This document shows positions 11,047-22,700 of a stretch of 64,000 nucleotides of DNA, in pieces; within the stretch, counting starts at the first letter, position 1, and the number at the start of each line of letters is the position of its first letter. The translations under genes were made by a program, and so were the position numbers. The stretch is from Alligator mississippiensis (Eukaryota; Chordata; Crocodylia; Alligatoridae), in assembly GCF_030867095.1 (NCBI RefSeq), contig NC_081828.1, positions 217,155,978-217,219,977 of the forward strand, given 5' to 3'. The notes under the pieces are model-generated. The model saw nothing but the letters and a program-made list of their open reading frames with translations, was not told the DNA's origin and searched no databases.

Positions 11047-12296
11047 TTATTTCACAGATTTCATAGATATTAGGGCTGGAAGGGAGTTCGCAAGGTCATC
11101 AGGACCAGCCCCCTGCCACAGGGGCAGGAAGCCAGCTAGGGTCAAAGGATCCCAGCAAGATAAACATCCAAATGTGTCTTAAAAAGAAGTGCCCAGAGCA
11201 GGTGCTTGCACCACCTCCGGGGGGGAGTCTGTTCCAGGCCTTGGGGGCTCGGACAGTGAAGAAGTTTTTCCTTATGTCCAGCCTGAAACGGTCTTGGAGG
11301 AGTTTGTGACCATTCGACCTTGTCATCCCTTGGGGCGCTCTCGTGAACAGGCGTTCCCCCAGATCCTGATGTACTTGCAGGGCGCCACCAAGTCACCCCT
11401 GAGCCTGCGTCTCTCCAGGCTGAAGAGTCCCATGGCTCGCAGCTTCTCATCATAAGGCCTAGTCTCCTGCCCTCTGATCATGCACGTGGCTCTCCTCTTG
11501 ACTCTCTCAAGCTTCTCCACATCCTTCCTGAATAGTGGAGCCCAGAACTGGACGCAGTACTCCAGCTGCGGCCTCACCAAGGCCAAGTACAGTGGGAAGA
11601 TGACATTCTGGGTCTTGCTCAAGATGCATCGGTAGATGCAAGCCAGAGTTTTGTTCACTTTGCTGACTGCAGTATCACACTGGTGGCTCATGTTCATCTT
11701 GTGGTCAATCATGACCCCCAAGTCTCTTTCGGTCATGGTGCTAGCGAGTGTAGCATTGCTGAGCCTATAAGTGTAATGTGGGCTTTTTATTCCCAAGGTG
11801 GATCACCTTGCATTTCTCCATATTGAATGCCATCAGGTTTTCATCCACTCACCTTGCAAGCCTATTGAGGTCGGCCTGGATCACCAACCCATCCTCAAGT
11901 GTGGACACTCTTCCCCACAGTTTGGTGTTGTCAGCGAACTTGGCCAGTCTGCTTTTGACACCAGTGTCCAGATCATTTATGAAGACATTAAAGAGTATGG
12001 GTCTGAGAACGGAGCATTGGGGGATGCCAGTATGCACTGAGTGCCACGTTGATTCGGTTCCATCGACTACCGCTCTCTGGGTCCGACCTCAGGGCCAGTT
12101 CCCCAGCCATTGGACTGTGGAGTAGTCGAGGCCGCAGTTGCCCAATTTTTACAAGAGGGCATCATGGGACACCAAGTCAAAGGCTTTTTTAAATTCAACC
12201 TCTTCCCCTTTGTCCGGGTGATATATCACCTGGTGGAAGAAGAAAATGAGATTGGTCAGGCAAGACCTACCCGCAACAAATCCGTGCTATCCTTCA
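11047..12296 (-). mobile_element. CR1 LINE inserted into another CR1
   Basis: Minus-strand CR1 with its 3' end at about 11,050 ('cagatttcatagatattag' tail) and a 5' truncation in the RT near 12,290. The frame 11,796-11,323 encodes the C-terminal RT region ('MTERDLGVMIDHKMNMSHQCD', 'QLEYCVQFWAPLFRKDVEKLERV'). Another piece, 12,037-11,849, has the catalytic box as 'FADNTKLWG' (second aspartate changed). It sits between two plus-strand CR1 pieces and must postdate the element that it splits. I could not identify target-site duplications with confidence. Confidence 0.85.
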
Positions 12297-12870
12297 GGCA
12301 TGGGTTCACCAGGGGCAAGTCCTGCCTGACCAACAAGATTGCCTTCTGTGATGAGATGACTGGCTCTGCGGGTGACCCCCACTCCAGAAAGGATGTGGAC
12401 AAATTGGAGATAATCCAGTGGAGGGCAATGAAAATGGTTCAGAGGCTGAGGCACATGACTGATGAGAGGTGAGGGAACTGGGCTTATTTAGTCTGGAAAA
12501 GAGAAGACTGAGAGGGGATTTAATAGCAGCCTTCACCTCCCTGCAGCATAGTGCCAAAGAGGATGGAGCTGGACTGTTCCCGGTGGGGGCAGATGACAGG
12601 ACAAGGAGCAATGGGCTCAAGTTACAGCAAGAGAGGTTGGATATTAGAAATAACTTTCTCACTAGGAGGTTAGTAAAGCACTGGAACAGGTTACCCAGAG
12701 AGGTGGTGGACTCTCCATCCTTGGAGGTGTTGAAGACCTGACTACACAAAGCCTTGGCTGGGATGATGTAGTTGGGGCTGGCCCTGCTTGGAGCAGGGGG
12801 TCGGATTAGATGCGACCTCCGGAGGTCCCTTCAACCCTCATTTTCTAGGATTCTAAGAACTAAGGGTCAC
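12297..12870 (+). mobile_element. CR1 LINE, 3' part of the split copy
   Basis: The segment resumes with 'HGFTRGKSCLTNKIAFCDEMT', jumps at about 12,361 to 'SRKDVDKLEIIQWRAMKM' (an internal deletion of several hundred bases against full CR1), and continues through 'RELGLFSLEKRRLRGDLIAAF' and 'NHFLTRRLVKHWNRLPREVV'-type sequence to the 3' UTR near 12,860. Orientation and position in the CR1 protein fit the piece at 10,320-11,046. Confidence 0.8.
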
Positions 12871-13260
12871 AAAATGAACTTAGTAGGTAATAACCTTAAA
12901 ACTACCACAAGGAAGTTCATTTTCGCCCAGCGTGTCATTCAAATGTGGGACTTGTTGGCAGCAGATGTGTTGGAAATGGACAATTTAGCCATATTCAAAA
13001 AGGGATTGGACATGTATTTGGAGGAAAGGGGTATTGGTCACTATTGAGCATGGGAGTGTGGGGCACGGCCTCTGAATCAGAACTTCCTAGACCTTAAATG
13101 CTGGAGGCTGCAAGAGAGGAACAGTGGAAAACAACCCTGGTCAGACGCAGGTCACTCTCCCTTCCACCATCCGCCCTCTGCCAGGGTGTGACACAGGAGA
13201 CTGGGCAAGATGGACCTATGGTCCCAGTAAATGGCAGTTCTTATGTTTTTATGTACTGTT
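12871..13260 (+). mobile_element. CR1/L3-like LINE 3' tail
   Basis: The small frame 12,772-13,047 ends 'KLVGNNLKTTTRKFIFAQR'-like, and the segment finishes with 'gatggacctatggtcccagt' and 'gcagttcttatgtttttatg'. This ending is shared by many CR1/L3 families in amniotes. It is divergent and therefore old. The boundary with the preceding CR1 is by eye. Confidence 0.55.
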
Positions 13261-13684
13261 TCTTTATTGACTGCCTGCAAATTCACCCACAGATGGGCTT
13301 CGTTGGCCTCAAATCCTGGAGGTACAGTAGGGTTTATGTAGAAAAGTGGCTGTCACCTAGGGAGCTTTGTGTTCCAACAATGGGGCTAACTGGCTTTGCA
13401 AATCATCCACCTCATTTAGGAGCTCATCCCTTTCCTGTTCATTATATCCGCACAGTTTCTAGCTCTAACTAAAAAGGTTGCCGTTGCAGTAATAGCCTGT
13501 ATTTTAAACACATCTTTTGTTCCTGTAAAGCAGCTTTCTCCTTCATGAGCTTTAAACTAGGTTCACCGGAGGATAGAGACAAAAGCCCGGAGCCAGGAGA
13601 CCTGGATAACAAAAAATGAATAAGGGAAGGCAGTAGCAAAAGCCTTAACAATGTTCTCAGGGAGAAAATAGGACAGTTAGATAC

Positions 13685-15745
13685 CTGCAATGTTTATATA
13701 CTGATGTGAGAAGAATACAGAATAGATGGGAAGAACTGGAGCTCCTAGTACAACTGTGGGGTTATGATGTAACCAGGATTATGGAGTTGTGGTGGGATAA
13801 TTCATGTGACCGGACTGCTGCCACAGATGGATATAGCTTATTTAGGAAGGACAAGCAGGGGGGAAAGGAGGATAAGTGGCCCCATAAAGAACATGCCCAC
13901 GTGTTCAGAGGTGCAGTACAAAGTGGAAGGTAGGCCTACTGGAAGCCTCTGGATAAAGGTCAGAGGGGAGAACAGCAAGGGAAGGTCATGGTGGGTATCT
14001 ACTCTGGGCCACCAAACTAGGAAGAGAAGGTGGACAAGGCCTTCTGTAAACAAGTAATAAAAGCTTTCAACTCCCAGGCCTTGGTTCTCATGGGGCACTT
14101 CAATTATTGTGTCATCTGCTGGGAGGGAAACACAGCGGTCCACAAACAGTCCAGCAAATTTTTAGGCTGAGTTGGCAATAACTTTTTGATTCAAATGGTA
14201 GACAGGCCAACTAGGGGAGAAGCTCTTCTTGACTTACTGCTCACAGACAGGAGTTAATTGAGAGTGTACAAGTGGAAGATAACTTGGTGACGGCAACCCT
14301 GCAAGATCCGAAGGAGAGGAAGGAAGGAGAGCAGCTAAATAAAGACAGTGAATTTCCAAAAAAAGTGGACTTTAGGAAGCTCAAGGAACTGTGGGCAGGA
14401 TCCCTTGGGAGGCAAGTCTGAGGGGAAAAGGACTCCAGGAGAGCTGGCTGTACTTTAAGGAGGCCCTTTTAAAGGCAGAGAAACAAGCTATCCCAATGCA
14501 GCAGAAAAATGGGTGCAACAAGAGACTGGCCTGGCTAGACAGCGATCTCCTCAATGAGTTGAAACTTAAAAAGGAATCCTACCGAAAATGGAAACTTTGG
14601 TCTTAGTACTACTAGAGATCTGTCTAAGCCACCTGTCAAATGACAGATTCATTATTTGAGGGAATTAGCAGAGGTCATCGCAGGACCCCTGGCACGGCTT
14701 TACGAGCGCTCGCGGTGCTCTGGTGTGGTGCCAGAGGACTGGAAAAGGGCCAATGTGGTCCCCATCTTCAAAAAAAGGGAGGAAGGAGGACCCAGGGAAC
14801 TATAGGCCAGTCAGTATTACCTTGGTCCTGGGTAAGCTTTTTGAGAGAGTTACCCTGGCACATGTCCACGAGGGGCCGGCAGGGGAGGTGATGCTTAGGG
14901 GAACCAGCACGGGTTCATTCGAGGCAGGTCCTGTCAGACCAACCTGGTGCCTTCTACGACCAGGTCACAACATCCTTAGACGCAGGGGTAGCAGTGGACG
15001 TAGTCTTTCTGGACTTTAGGAAGGTCTTCGACACAGTCTGTCACCCCGTTCTCATTAAAAACCTAGGGGGCTGTGGTGTCGACACCTCCACAGTGAGATG
15101 GGTCGCTAACTGGCTGGAGGGCCGCACCCAGAGGGCGGTGGTGGATGGGGCACTTTCGACCTGGAGGGATGTGGGCAGTGGGGTCCCCCAGGGCTCGGTC
15201 CTCGGGCCTGCGCTGTTCAACATCTTCATCAGCGACTTGGACAAGGGGGTGAAAAGCAACCTGTTCAAATTGGCTGATGACACTAAGATGTGGGGGGAAG
15301 TGGGCACGCTAGTAGGAAGGAATAGGCTGCAATCGGACCTGGACAGGTTACAGGGGTGGGCGGGTGAGAACAGGATGGGTTCAACACTGACAAGTGCACG
15401 GTGCTGCACCTGGGGAGGAAGAGCCAGCAGCATGCCTGCAGGTGGGGAACTCCCTTCTCGTCAGTGCAGAGTCAGAAAAGGATCTGGGAGTCATTATTGA
15501 TGCCAAAACGAACATGGGCCGGCAGTGCGGGGACGCGGTCAGGAAGGGCAACCGCGCCTTGTCGTGCATCCACAGATGCATCTCGAGCAGGTCCCAGGAG
15601 GTGATCCTCCCCCTCTACGCGGCACTGGTCAGGCCGCAGCTGGAGGGAGTACTGCGTCCAGGTCTGCTCCGCTCCCAGCACCGACAAATACTGCGGATAG
15701 CGACCGTCCCCCGGGCACTGCAGCGAGGCGTAGCAACCTACCCCA
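13685..15745 (+). mobile_element. CR1 LINE with endonuclease and RT, decayed
   Basis: This is the most complete CR1 of the window. The endonuclease region is read at 13,706-14,250 in several frames ('RWEELELLVQLWGYDVTRIME', 'CDRTAATDGYSLFRKDKQGG', then 'QMVDRPTRGEALLDLLLTD'). The linker follows at 14,290-14,610. The RT is at 14,640-15,620, with 'VFLDFRKVFDTVCHPVLI', 'GSGVPQGSVLGPALFNIFISDLDKG' and an intact catalytic 'LADDTKMWG' near 15,275. Several frameshifts and an in-frame stop near 14,250 break ORF2. The C-terminus ('IHRCISSRSQEVILPLYAALVRPQLE') is present but the usual 3' tail is not obvious. The copy is inactive. Confidence 0.85.
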
Positions 15746-16039
15746 AATGGCACTGGGGTAAGAACACAAGCAAGAAATGTAGCAGCAAAAAGAGGGTTTT
15801 GCAAAGGATCGAAGACAGCGTGTTATACAGCGCTGAGCTTCATGGATCCCCGTGACATCGCTGCCTCCTGCTACACCAAAGAGGGTCTGGCAAAGGCTCC
15901 TCTACAGAACTGAAAGCTGCTGGCTCCACAGTTTTCCCCCAGGGAAGGATTAAAAGCTTCGAAGAAATGACGGTCAGAGGGAGCTGCTGAAAAAGCCACC
16001 TGTCAAAAATGCCCATCAACTAGGAAGACCCCCCCAAGG

Positions 16040-16207
16040 CAAGGGCAGGCACACCCGGAAGTGGCTTCACCAGCTTCCGTTCCGCCCTCAGCTAAGCTGG
16101 CTGGCACGCGGCCGTCGCGGAACGATGACGTTCCCGGCGCCGCGCCGAGTCAGGGCGGGGGCGGCGCCGTGGGCATATGAGGCGCAAGGCGGAGGAGTGG
16201 CGCGCAG
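16040..16207 (+). promoter_or_regulatory. TBRG4: TBRG4 promoter and non-coding exon 1
   Basis: A GC- and CpG-rich block lies before the first splice donor (cag|gtatga, exon ending at 16,207). It has an ETS/GABP site CCGGAAGTG at 16,055-16,063, a reverse CGGAAG at 16,074-16,079 and a CRE-like TGACGT at 16,126-16,131. No TATA box is seen. GABP (NRF-2) sites are typical of nuclear genes for mitochondrial proteins, which suits TBRG4. The transcription start cannot be fixed from sequence; I place it between about 16,080 and 16,130. An ATG at 16,125 could open a 5' UTR frame (see findings). Confidence 0.65.
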
Positions 16208-16383
16208 GTATGACGTTGTAAGCGCTGCGACGCCCTCCCTCGCGGGCTGGGCCGAGGTCAGGTTGGAGTCGGGTCTGAGGTGCGTCGTGTCCGGGGGGGG
16301 CCTGAGGGCACCACGGCGGGGAGGGAGGAAGCCCGGGGGGCTATGAGGGGACCCGGGGGCGTGAGGGGGGTCTTGAGGGCCAG

Positions 16384-16569
16384 GGGAAGTGGTTTGGGGG
16401 CCCAGGGAGAGGGCTGTGGGTGGGGGAGGGGCGCTTGAGGCCCGGGGGAGGTGGTTTGGGGACCCAAGGAGAGGCCTGTGGGTGGGGGAGGGGCGCTTGA
16501 GGCCCGGGGGAGGTGGTTTGGGGACCCAAGGAGAGGCCTGTGGGTGGGGGAGGGGCGCTTGAGGCCCAG
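16384..16569. repeat. 62 bp minisatellite, three units, in TBRG4 intron 1
   Basis: The word 'gtggtttggg' recurs at 16,389, 16,451 and 16,513, exactly 62 bp apart, each followed by 'gcctgtgggtgggggagggg' or a close variant. The strand is strongly G-rich, with many runs of three or more guanines, so G-quadruplex formation in the nascent RNA or non-template DNA is plausible. Open frames through it on both strands are artefacts of the composition. Confidence 0.85.
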
Positions 16570-16798
16570 GAGGGAGGGGGCTCGGGGCCGGGGGGGGGGG
16601 GTGGGCGGGAGGGGGGCTCAAGTCCAGGAAGTTTTGGGCGCCTCCTGAGGGACGCTGGCAGGGGACATGTGTGTGCCCCTCCCCTCCCAATTGCTTTTGG
16701 GTCGGGAGACGCGATGGCGGGGGGGTGCTCCCAGCAAGTCCATCCTCCGTCCCCCCGGCGGCGCCAGCACCCCTCACAACCCACCGGCTCTCCTCTAG

Positions 16799-19700
16799 GA
16801 CCTCTGAAATGCGCGAGTGACCCCCCCCCCCACACACACACCTGCCGCTCCCCGCCGGTGGATCATGGCAGCTCAGCTGATGCACCGCTGTCGCTGGCTC
16901 TTCAGCGTCGTTGTTCCTGCTGCCTCAGCGGCCCCGACTTGCATGCTGGCACCCTGGGGCAGGAAGGTGATCGTGAGGGTGCTTCCCCGGCTGTCTGTCC
17001 GTCCGCTGAACACCTTGAACATCTCTGGGCTGAAAGACAACGAGCAGACACAGACAGACAACAAACATCTTAGTTCCCAAAACTTCAAAAAGTTCCTTTC
17101 GGTAGCCACCACCCCCGAAGAGGTCTTGGATTTTAGTAAGGTGTACCATGTTGATGCCTCGAAGGCTTCCCATATCATCATCAAGCTCTCCAAACTGGCA
17201 GCGGCGGGAAACGAAGACACTGCGAGAATCATAAATGACAAACGCTTCGAGCTCCTGTTCCTCTCACTCAGTCAGAACGTAAGTGCCGGCTGCAGCCTGG
17301 GAGGGGCACGGTCAAGGGAAGGTGCGGAGAACGGATCTGTTCACAGTGTTTCTGCGCTGGCCTAGGGCTGATGGTGGGGAGCCGACTGGTCCTGTCGTGC
17401 TGCTTTGCATCCTTTCCAGCTGTGATGCGAAGCGGCTGGGACTGGGGGACGTGGCTGTAAGTAGGCAGGGCAGGAAAGGAGGTGCGTTGAGCGCTGCCAT
17501 ATTTTCCTCTGCCACGGTGCACAAATGCTTTGTATCTGCTTGTGCATTACTGTGGTGGCTACTGGCATCATGCCTGAAAGTGGACAGGGACAAAGGGCTT
17601 TGTCGTAACCTGAAGCAGCTGGGAGGCTACCCTTTTTGGCAGGCCTACCCCAGATTAGGCCCCATGCCCTCCCCGAGCGCTCCTCCACTCCCCTTCCGCT
17701 TCCTGGCCAGCTACTCTGCTCCCAGCCCCCATGCTCCCTGCTTGGCCTGCTGCTCTGCTGTCTTCTCCCAGCCGCTGCACTCCCTGCCTAGCCTGCTGCT
17801 CTGCTTTCTGCTCCCTGCCTGATTTTGTGCTTTTGCTTTCTGGTTCCTTCCCGATCTTCACTGTGCTACCTTTCGTCCCCATACCCCACATCTGTCATGT
17901 GCCACTTGCAGCACCTAAACCACAGATTATCCAGTCCTCACCTAGAGCAGTAGTTCTCAACCTTTGGTACCTTATGTACCCCCTGCCAATCGACGCGGCA
18001 AAAGCAAAACTGGAAGTCCCACCGTGGCTCTTGTGGTTTTGCTGCCGCAAGCCGAGTCACACTTTTTCCACCATGGTCCAGGGCAAAGCAGCTTGCGCAG
18101 GGCCTCCCTCCCTATCCCCGGCACACTGATGCTGGGGAGTGAAAGCCCCGGTGCACTGGACACGGTGCAAGGGGCGGCAGCCGGAGCTTTCGGCCCTAGC
18201 AGGCAAAGACCAAAACGCAGCACCCGCGTACCCCCTGCCCGTGTCTTGTGTACCCCCGGGGTACGCATGCCACAGGTTGAAAAACACTGACCTAGAGGAT
18301 GTTACACCGCTTCCCCTTCACAATTTTTATGTATCTTATTAAGATGTTGTTGTCTATCGTATCATTGGTTCAAGGGAGAGTTGCTTGAGAGAGGGTCTTG
18401 CTAATATCTGTTCCCTTCATAGGGACAGAATCAACAACAGCAAAAAAAATGGATGAAACTTGAATAGAGCTGATATTCGATGTTTGCCCATCTGCAGGAT
18501 TATGCTAAAAATGTTAGTTTTCCTGCTTTGAGGCACTGTGAGGAGTCCACCCTACTTTTGACTCTAGCTTAGCCAGATGAAACCTCCTATAAAGTGATGA
18601 GACACCTAAAGAGAATCACAGGGGTTTGCATATTACTGTATAGTTTCCACTCCTTATTCTTAAACCCACAGCAGCCTTGTCAAATTCAGTACTGTCCTCC
18701 TCCATGGTTGGTACTGGCCCAGTTGGCTGCCACAGCAACACCTGTAGTTCATGGGCCCCAAGTCTCTGTTACTGAACCCTGGGGATAAAAATATACTACA
18801 GACACCTGGTATTTCTGTTGATCTCAATTGTTCTGTCATGTCCTGTTATCTGCCAGAGGTGGCTGCAGGTGAGTGATATTTTTCTGAGCGTTTCATACAG
18901 GATTTCTGGATCCTTCAAGTGAAAGGTGAGTTAGGAGCGTACAGAAGGCAGTGGAAGTGACGGCCTTCATACACCCTGAAGTCTTTCTCCTGGCAAATGA
19001 CTGCAAGTGCCTTCTGCTCATGAAGTCACTGGCTGGTTGCTGTACACACAGAGTGAAGGCACTTTGGTCTGGCTGTAGGGGAAATAAGAGATATTAACAG
19101 AAAGATATTGGTGGATGTTGATGGAGATGACAGCTTGAACGCTGGTCACAGGCCTGTGGACAGCTAAGAACTAGCTGACCTGTCCCAGATCAGTATGGGC
19201 AGTAGCTGATGCTGGTGGGAAGTGTGTGGGCTAGAATAGCCCACTGATTTTGGTGCATGGGCAGTGTTCAGTGTAGGAGCTGTTAAGCATCACATTGACA
19301 ATACTGCGGCTGCCAGGAGCTTTATCTCCCACTGCCAGGCAGGACAGTTTAGCCCCATCACCCTGAGCTGGTGATTTGACACTGGCGCTTACTCCATGGG
19401 ACTCTCGGGTGGATCCAAAACCCTGATCCTGTCTGATTTGTTTCTGCATTAACAATCACGTTACCCTCTCCATAAGGACTTTGTCCCTAAATACCCCCAC
19501 TTCCCACTGTCCTAGGCCTCAGCTGGCTTCATATATGCAGCACCAGGATGGTTTGGGATCATATGCTTTGAAAAAGCATTACATGCTGTAAAAATTGCTT
19601 TTCACAGCAGTCAGTGAAGCTGCAGCGGTTTGTTATCTTGAGCTCCCAGCACTGCAGAGCAGAGAGAGCCTTTACTCCTGAAGCTTCATGTAAATTCATG

Positions 19701-22700
19701 GCTCTCCATATCAACGATGTTTTAATTCCCTGCCTGAGGGGCTCAGTTAAATCCTGTGTCCACAGAACTGGGTGACCTTTCAATCAATATCCACACTTAC
19801 AGTAGTACAGCTTGGGCCTCGTGATAAAAAGCAATTCAGTCTCAATTTCTCACACACTTCCTAGGGATGATCACTTGGAAAACCTTAATTACAACTTTGA
19901 AACTGCCAAGCATCGGTGATGCATAGGGGGTGCATGCAGGTACATGGGCACCCCCTGAGGTGGGCGGCGCACCCCCTGGAAAAAGTGCGGCCAATGCTGC
20001 CGGCAGCACCTGCAGATGCTGTTCGCCCACCCTCACCGCCAGCACCGCAGGCAGCATGTACAGGCAGTCCCCAATTGCCACTGGCCACTGCCCCCACCCC
20101 CCAGCCTCTGGGGGCATGTGGCATTCATGCTGCCAAGCTTGCCTAATATTGTAGTGGCATCTGTTCATTGTTACTAATCAATTTTTATGAAACAATGACT
20201 TTTTAGAAATGGAAAATCTCCCATGGAAAGGTAAAGCACTGGAAAATTTTCTGCCTCGCGTCTGGTTCTCCTGTATCAGCATGAGAGAGCTCCTCCAGGG
20301 GTCAGGAAGGAAGCTGCTGCCTTCTGTACAGCTCACTCCTATAATGAGCTTGTTATAGTGGCATTTGCCACTGGTGGAGACGCAGTGTTTGATCCAGTCT
20401 ACTACATCCTCTACTGTTCCAATAAGCTTCTCTGTGTTTAAGTGACCTTTCTGCATCTCTCTCTGCTGCCCAGATATCACAAATCTTGAACTGGACCTTG
20501 GTGGGCCTCCTGAAGAGTTGTTACCATCTGGACAGCACCATGGAAAAGTTTGAAATAGTGAAGCAAGAGGTGTACTATCGCCTGAAGAATCTCAACGTCA
20601 AGCAGATCAGTTCCCTAGCCAGTTTCCTGGCCTCCAGCAAGCAGATACAAGATGGTGGTAACCTGCTGACAGACTTGGTGATCAACCTGGAGCTCCGCTG
20701 GACAGAGATTGAGGACGTCAGTACCATTGTGACGCTGATATCACAAGTCGGGCAGTTCTCACCGGCCCTAATGGAGCGGCTGGAGAACAAGGTATAGCTC
20801 CCACAGGTTTGATGCTCTCTTGCCTGCCCCCATCGCTTCTCAGCTTGCCCTGTGCAGCAGATGAGCTGAAGGAGCTACTGATCAGGCTTGGGGGGGCCTC
20901 TCCCTTTCTGGGTTTGGGGGGTTTTTTGTTTTTTGTTTTTTTTTAAAGTAGCCTCTCACAAAGATGTAGGCAGTCCTCCTGTGCAGTACCTGGGTGTGCT
21001 TGGCCACTTATGTGCTCAGATGCCTCCCAAGTCTGTCCACTGTGTGCTTTTTTTGAGCAGTGGTTCTGCAACCAAAGCTCTCACTCAGCTCAGAGGTGCT
21101 CAGTTATGAAAAGAACAATTCCTGTTCCTTTTCCCATTTCAGTGAAAAGGCTCTGTAAGGAGACTCATGCTGCTGCAGCTAGGCTGCTTGCACAGGGCTG
21201 CAGAATTGCACTTCTTAGGGTCTCAAGGCAGGCTGGTCCCACCCCTTGAGATGTTATTGAAGGGGGGGGAAAAAGAACTGTTACTTGAGTTTGTCATCCT
21301 AGTATGTTCTGGAGCAGTGGTTTTCAACCTGTGGTCTGCAGTGAATATCCATACTTATGATTCAAAGGGGTCCACACCCCCGTTCAAAATTTTCCACAGG
21401 GGTCTGCCCATCTGTTCAAAATTTTGTAAATGGAAAAAGGCTAAAAACCACTGTTATAGAGCAATTGTTCTTAGATTTGTGGCACCGCTTGGAAAATGCT
21501 AGCTCTTAGTCAAAAGTGAAAACTACAGAATAATAGAGCAGGTTGTTTTTCTCTGTTGCAATGAACTCGGCGAGACCACAACTGTTTATCGTGTGAATCA
21601 TGTTTGCACACCTACCCGTGCTAACATTGTGCAGCACCCTGTGGCACCCTTAAAAGGATTTCAAGGCTCCCTGGGCTGCTGTGGGACCGTGGTTGAGAAC
21701 TGTTGCTCTAGAGATCCCCTATACTTTTCTCCAAGCACTTGGCTCAGGATAGGAAATTGGTGCCCAGGTGGAAACAGCAACAGAAGTCCTCTGATGGTGG
21801 CTTAACTGCAGCTGTGTCAAATTCGGTACCTGCCTTCTCTGTGGTGGGTACCGGCCCTAACAGCTGCCACAGAAACACCTGTAGCTCATGGGCCCCATGT
21901 CTCTTTCTCTTTGGACCCTGGGGATAAATATCTGCTACAGACATTGATGCATGCTAGGAAAAATACCTGTCCAGACCTAGCTGGTTTCTGTTCCTGCCAC
22001 AGTTCTCAGTAGTGGAGTCAGGTTAGGAGTAGGTAAGATCTCCAAGGGAAGCCAGGTTCCTTTAGGGAGCAATGCACATGATTCACCAAGAAGCGCACAT
22101 TCTTCTGGAGGCATGATCTACGCAGTCAGAAAATGGCCCAGCATCAGAAAGGGTGGTTACCTTTCTAGCCCATCTCAGCCACTCTCAGTACCAAGTTCCC
22201 CACAGGGTCTTGGGTCCTGTCAGCTTCAAGGCTCTTGTTAGAGGCAAGGCCCTATGAGAAATAAGGTAGGGGGCCTTTAAAGGAGGTAAGAACAGCTGAG
22301 GCTGAGCAGGGGCTCTGAGTAACAATGTGAAGAGCATTAATGAGGTGCAAAAGGCTGAGAGTTGGCTGTTCCCCCAGGAATTAGCAGGCATGCTTAATTA
22401 GGCAGTGACTTGAGTATTGAAAGCAGTGGGGTTTGGCGCACAACTTAAATGCCTGCTGGCCCTCCCCACAAGTGGGCTTCTTAAATGCCCTATCCCCAAC
22501 TCTCCCGGCTTCTGTTTAGGTCTCCAGCTGATGTGTGGATCAGCACAGACTAAAATCTTAAGGAGAGAGTGCTGCACTCTATTTTTGATGACATGAACTG
22601 AGATTCCCTTTTTAAGGTTAGTGCTGATCATCCGACCAGGTTCCATCATAGCCACTGTACTGTCATGAGACAGCACCTAACATTTTTTTTTTTCTCCCTC

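Noticed and set aside
16088-16885. Pro-rich minus frame of 265 codons at the TBRG4 promoter
   Set aside because: Caused by the G-rich minisatellite of intron 1 and CpG composition.
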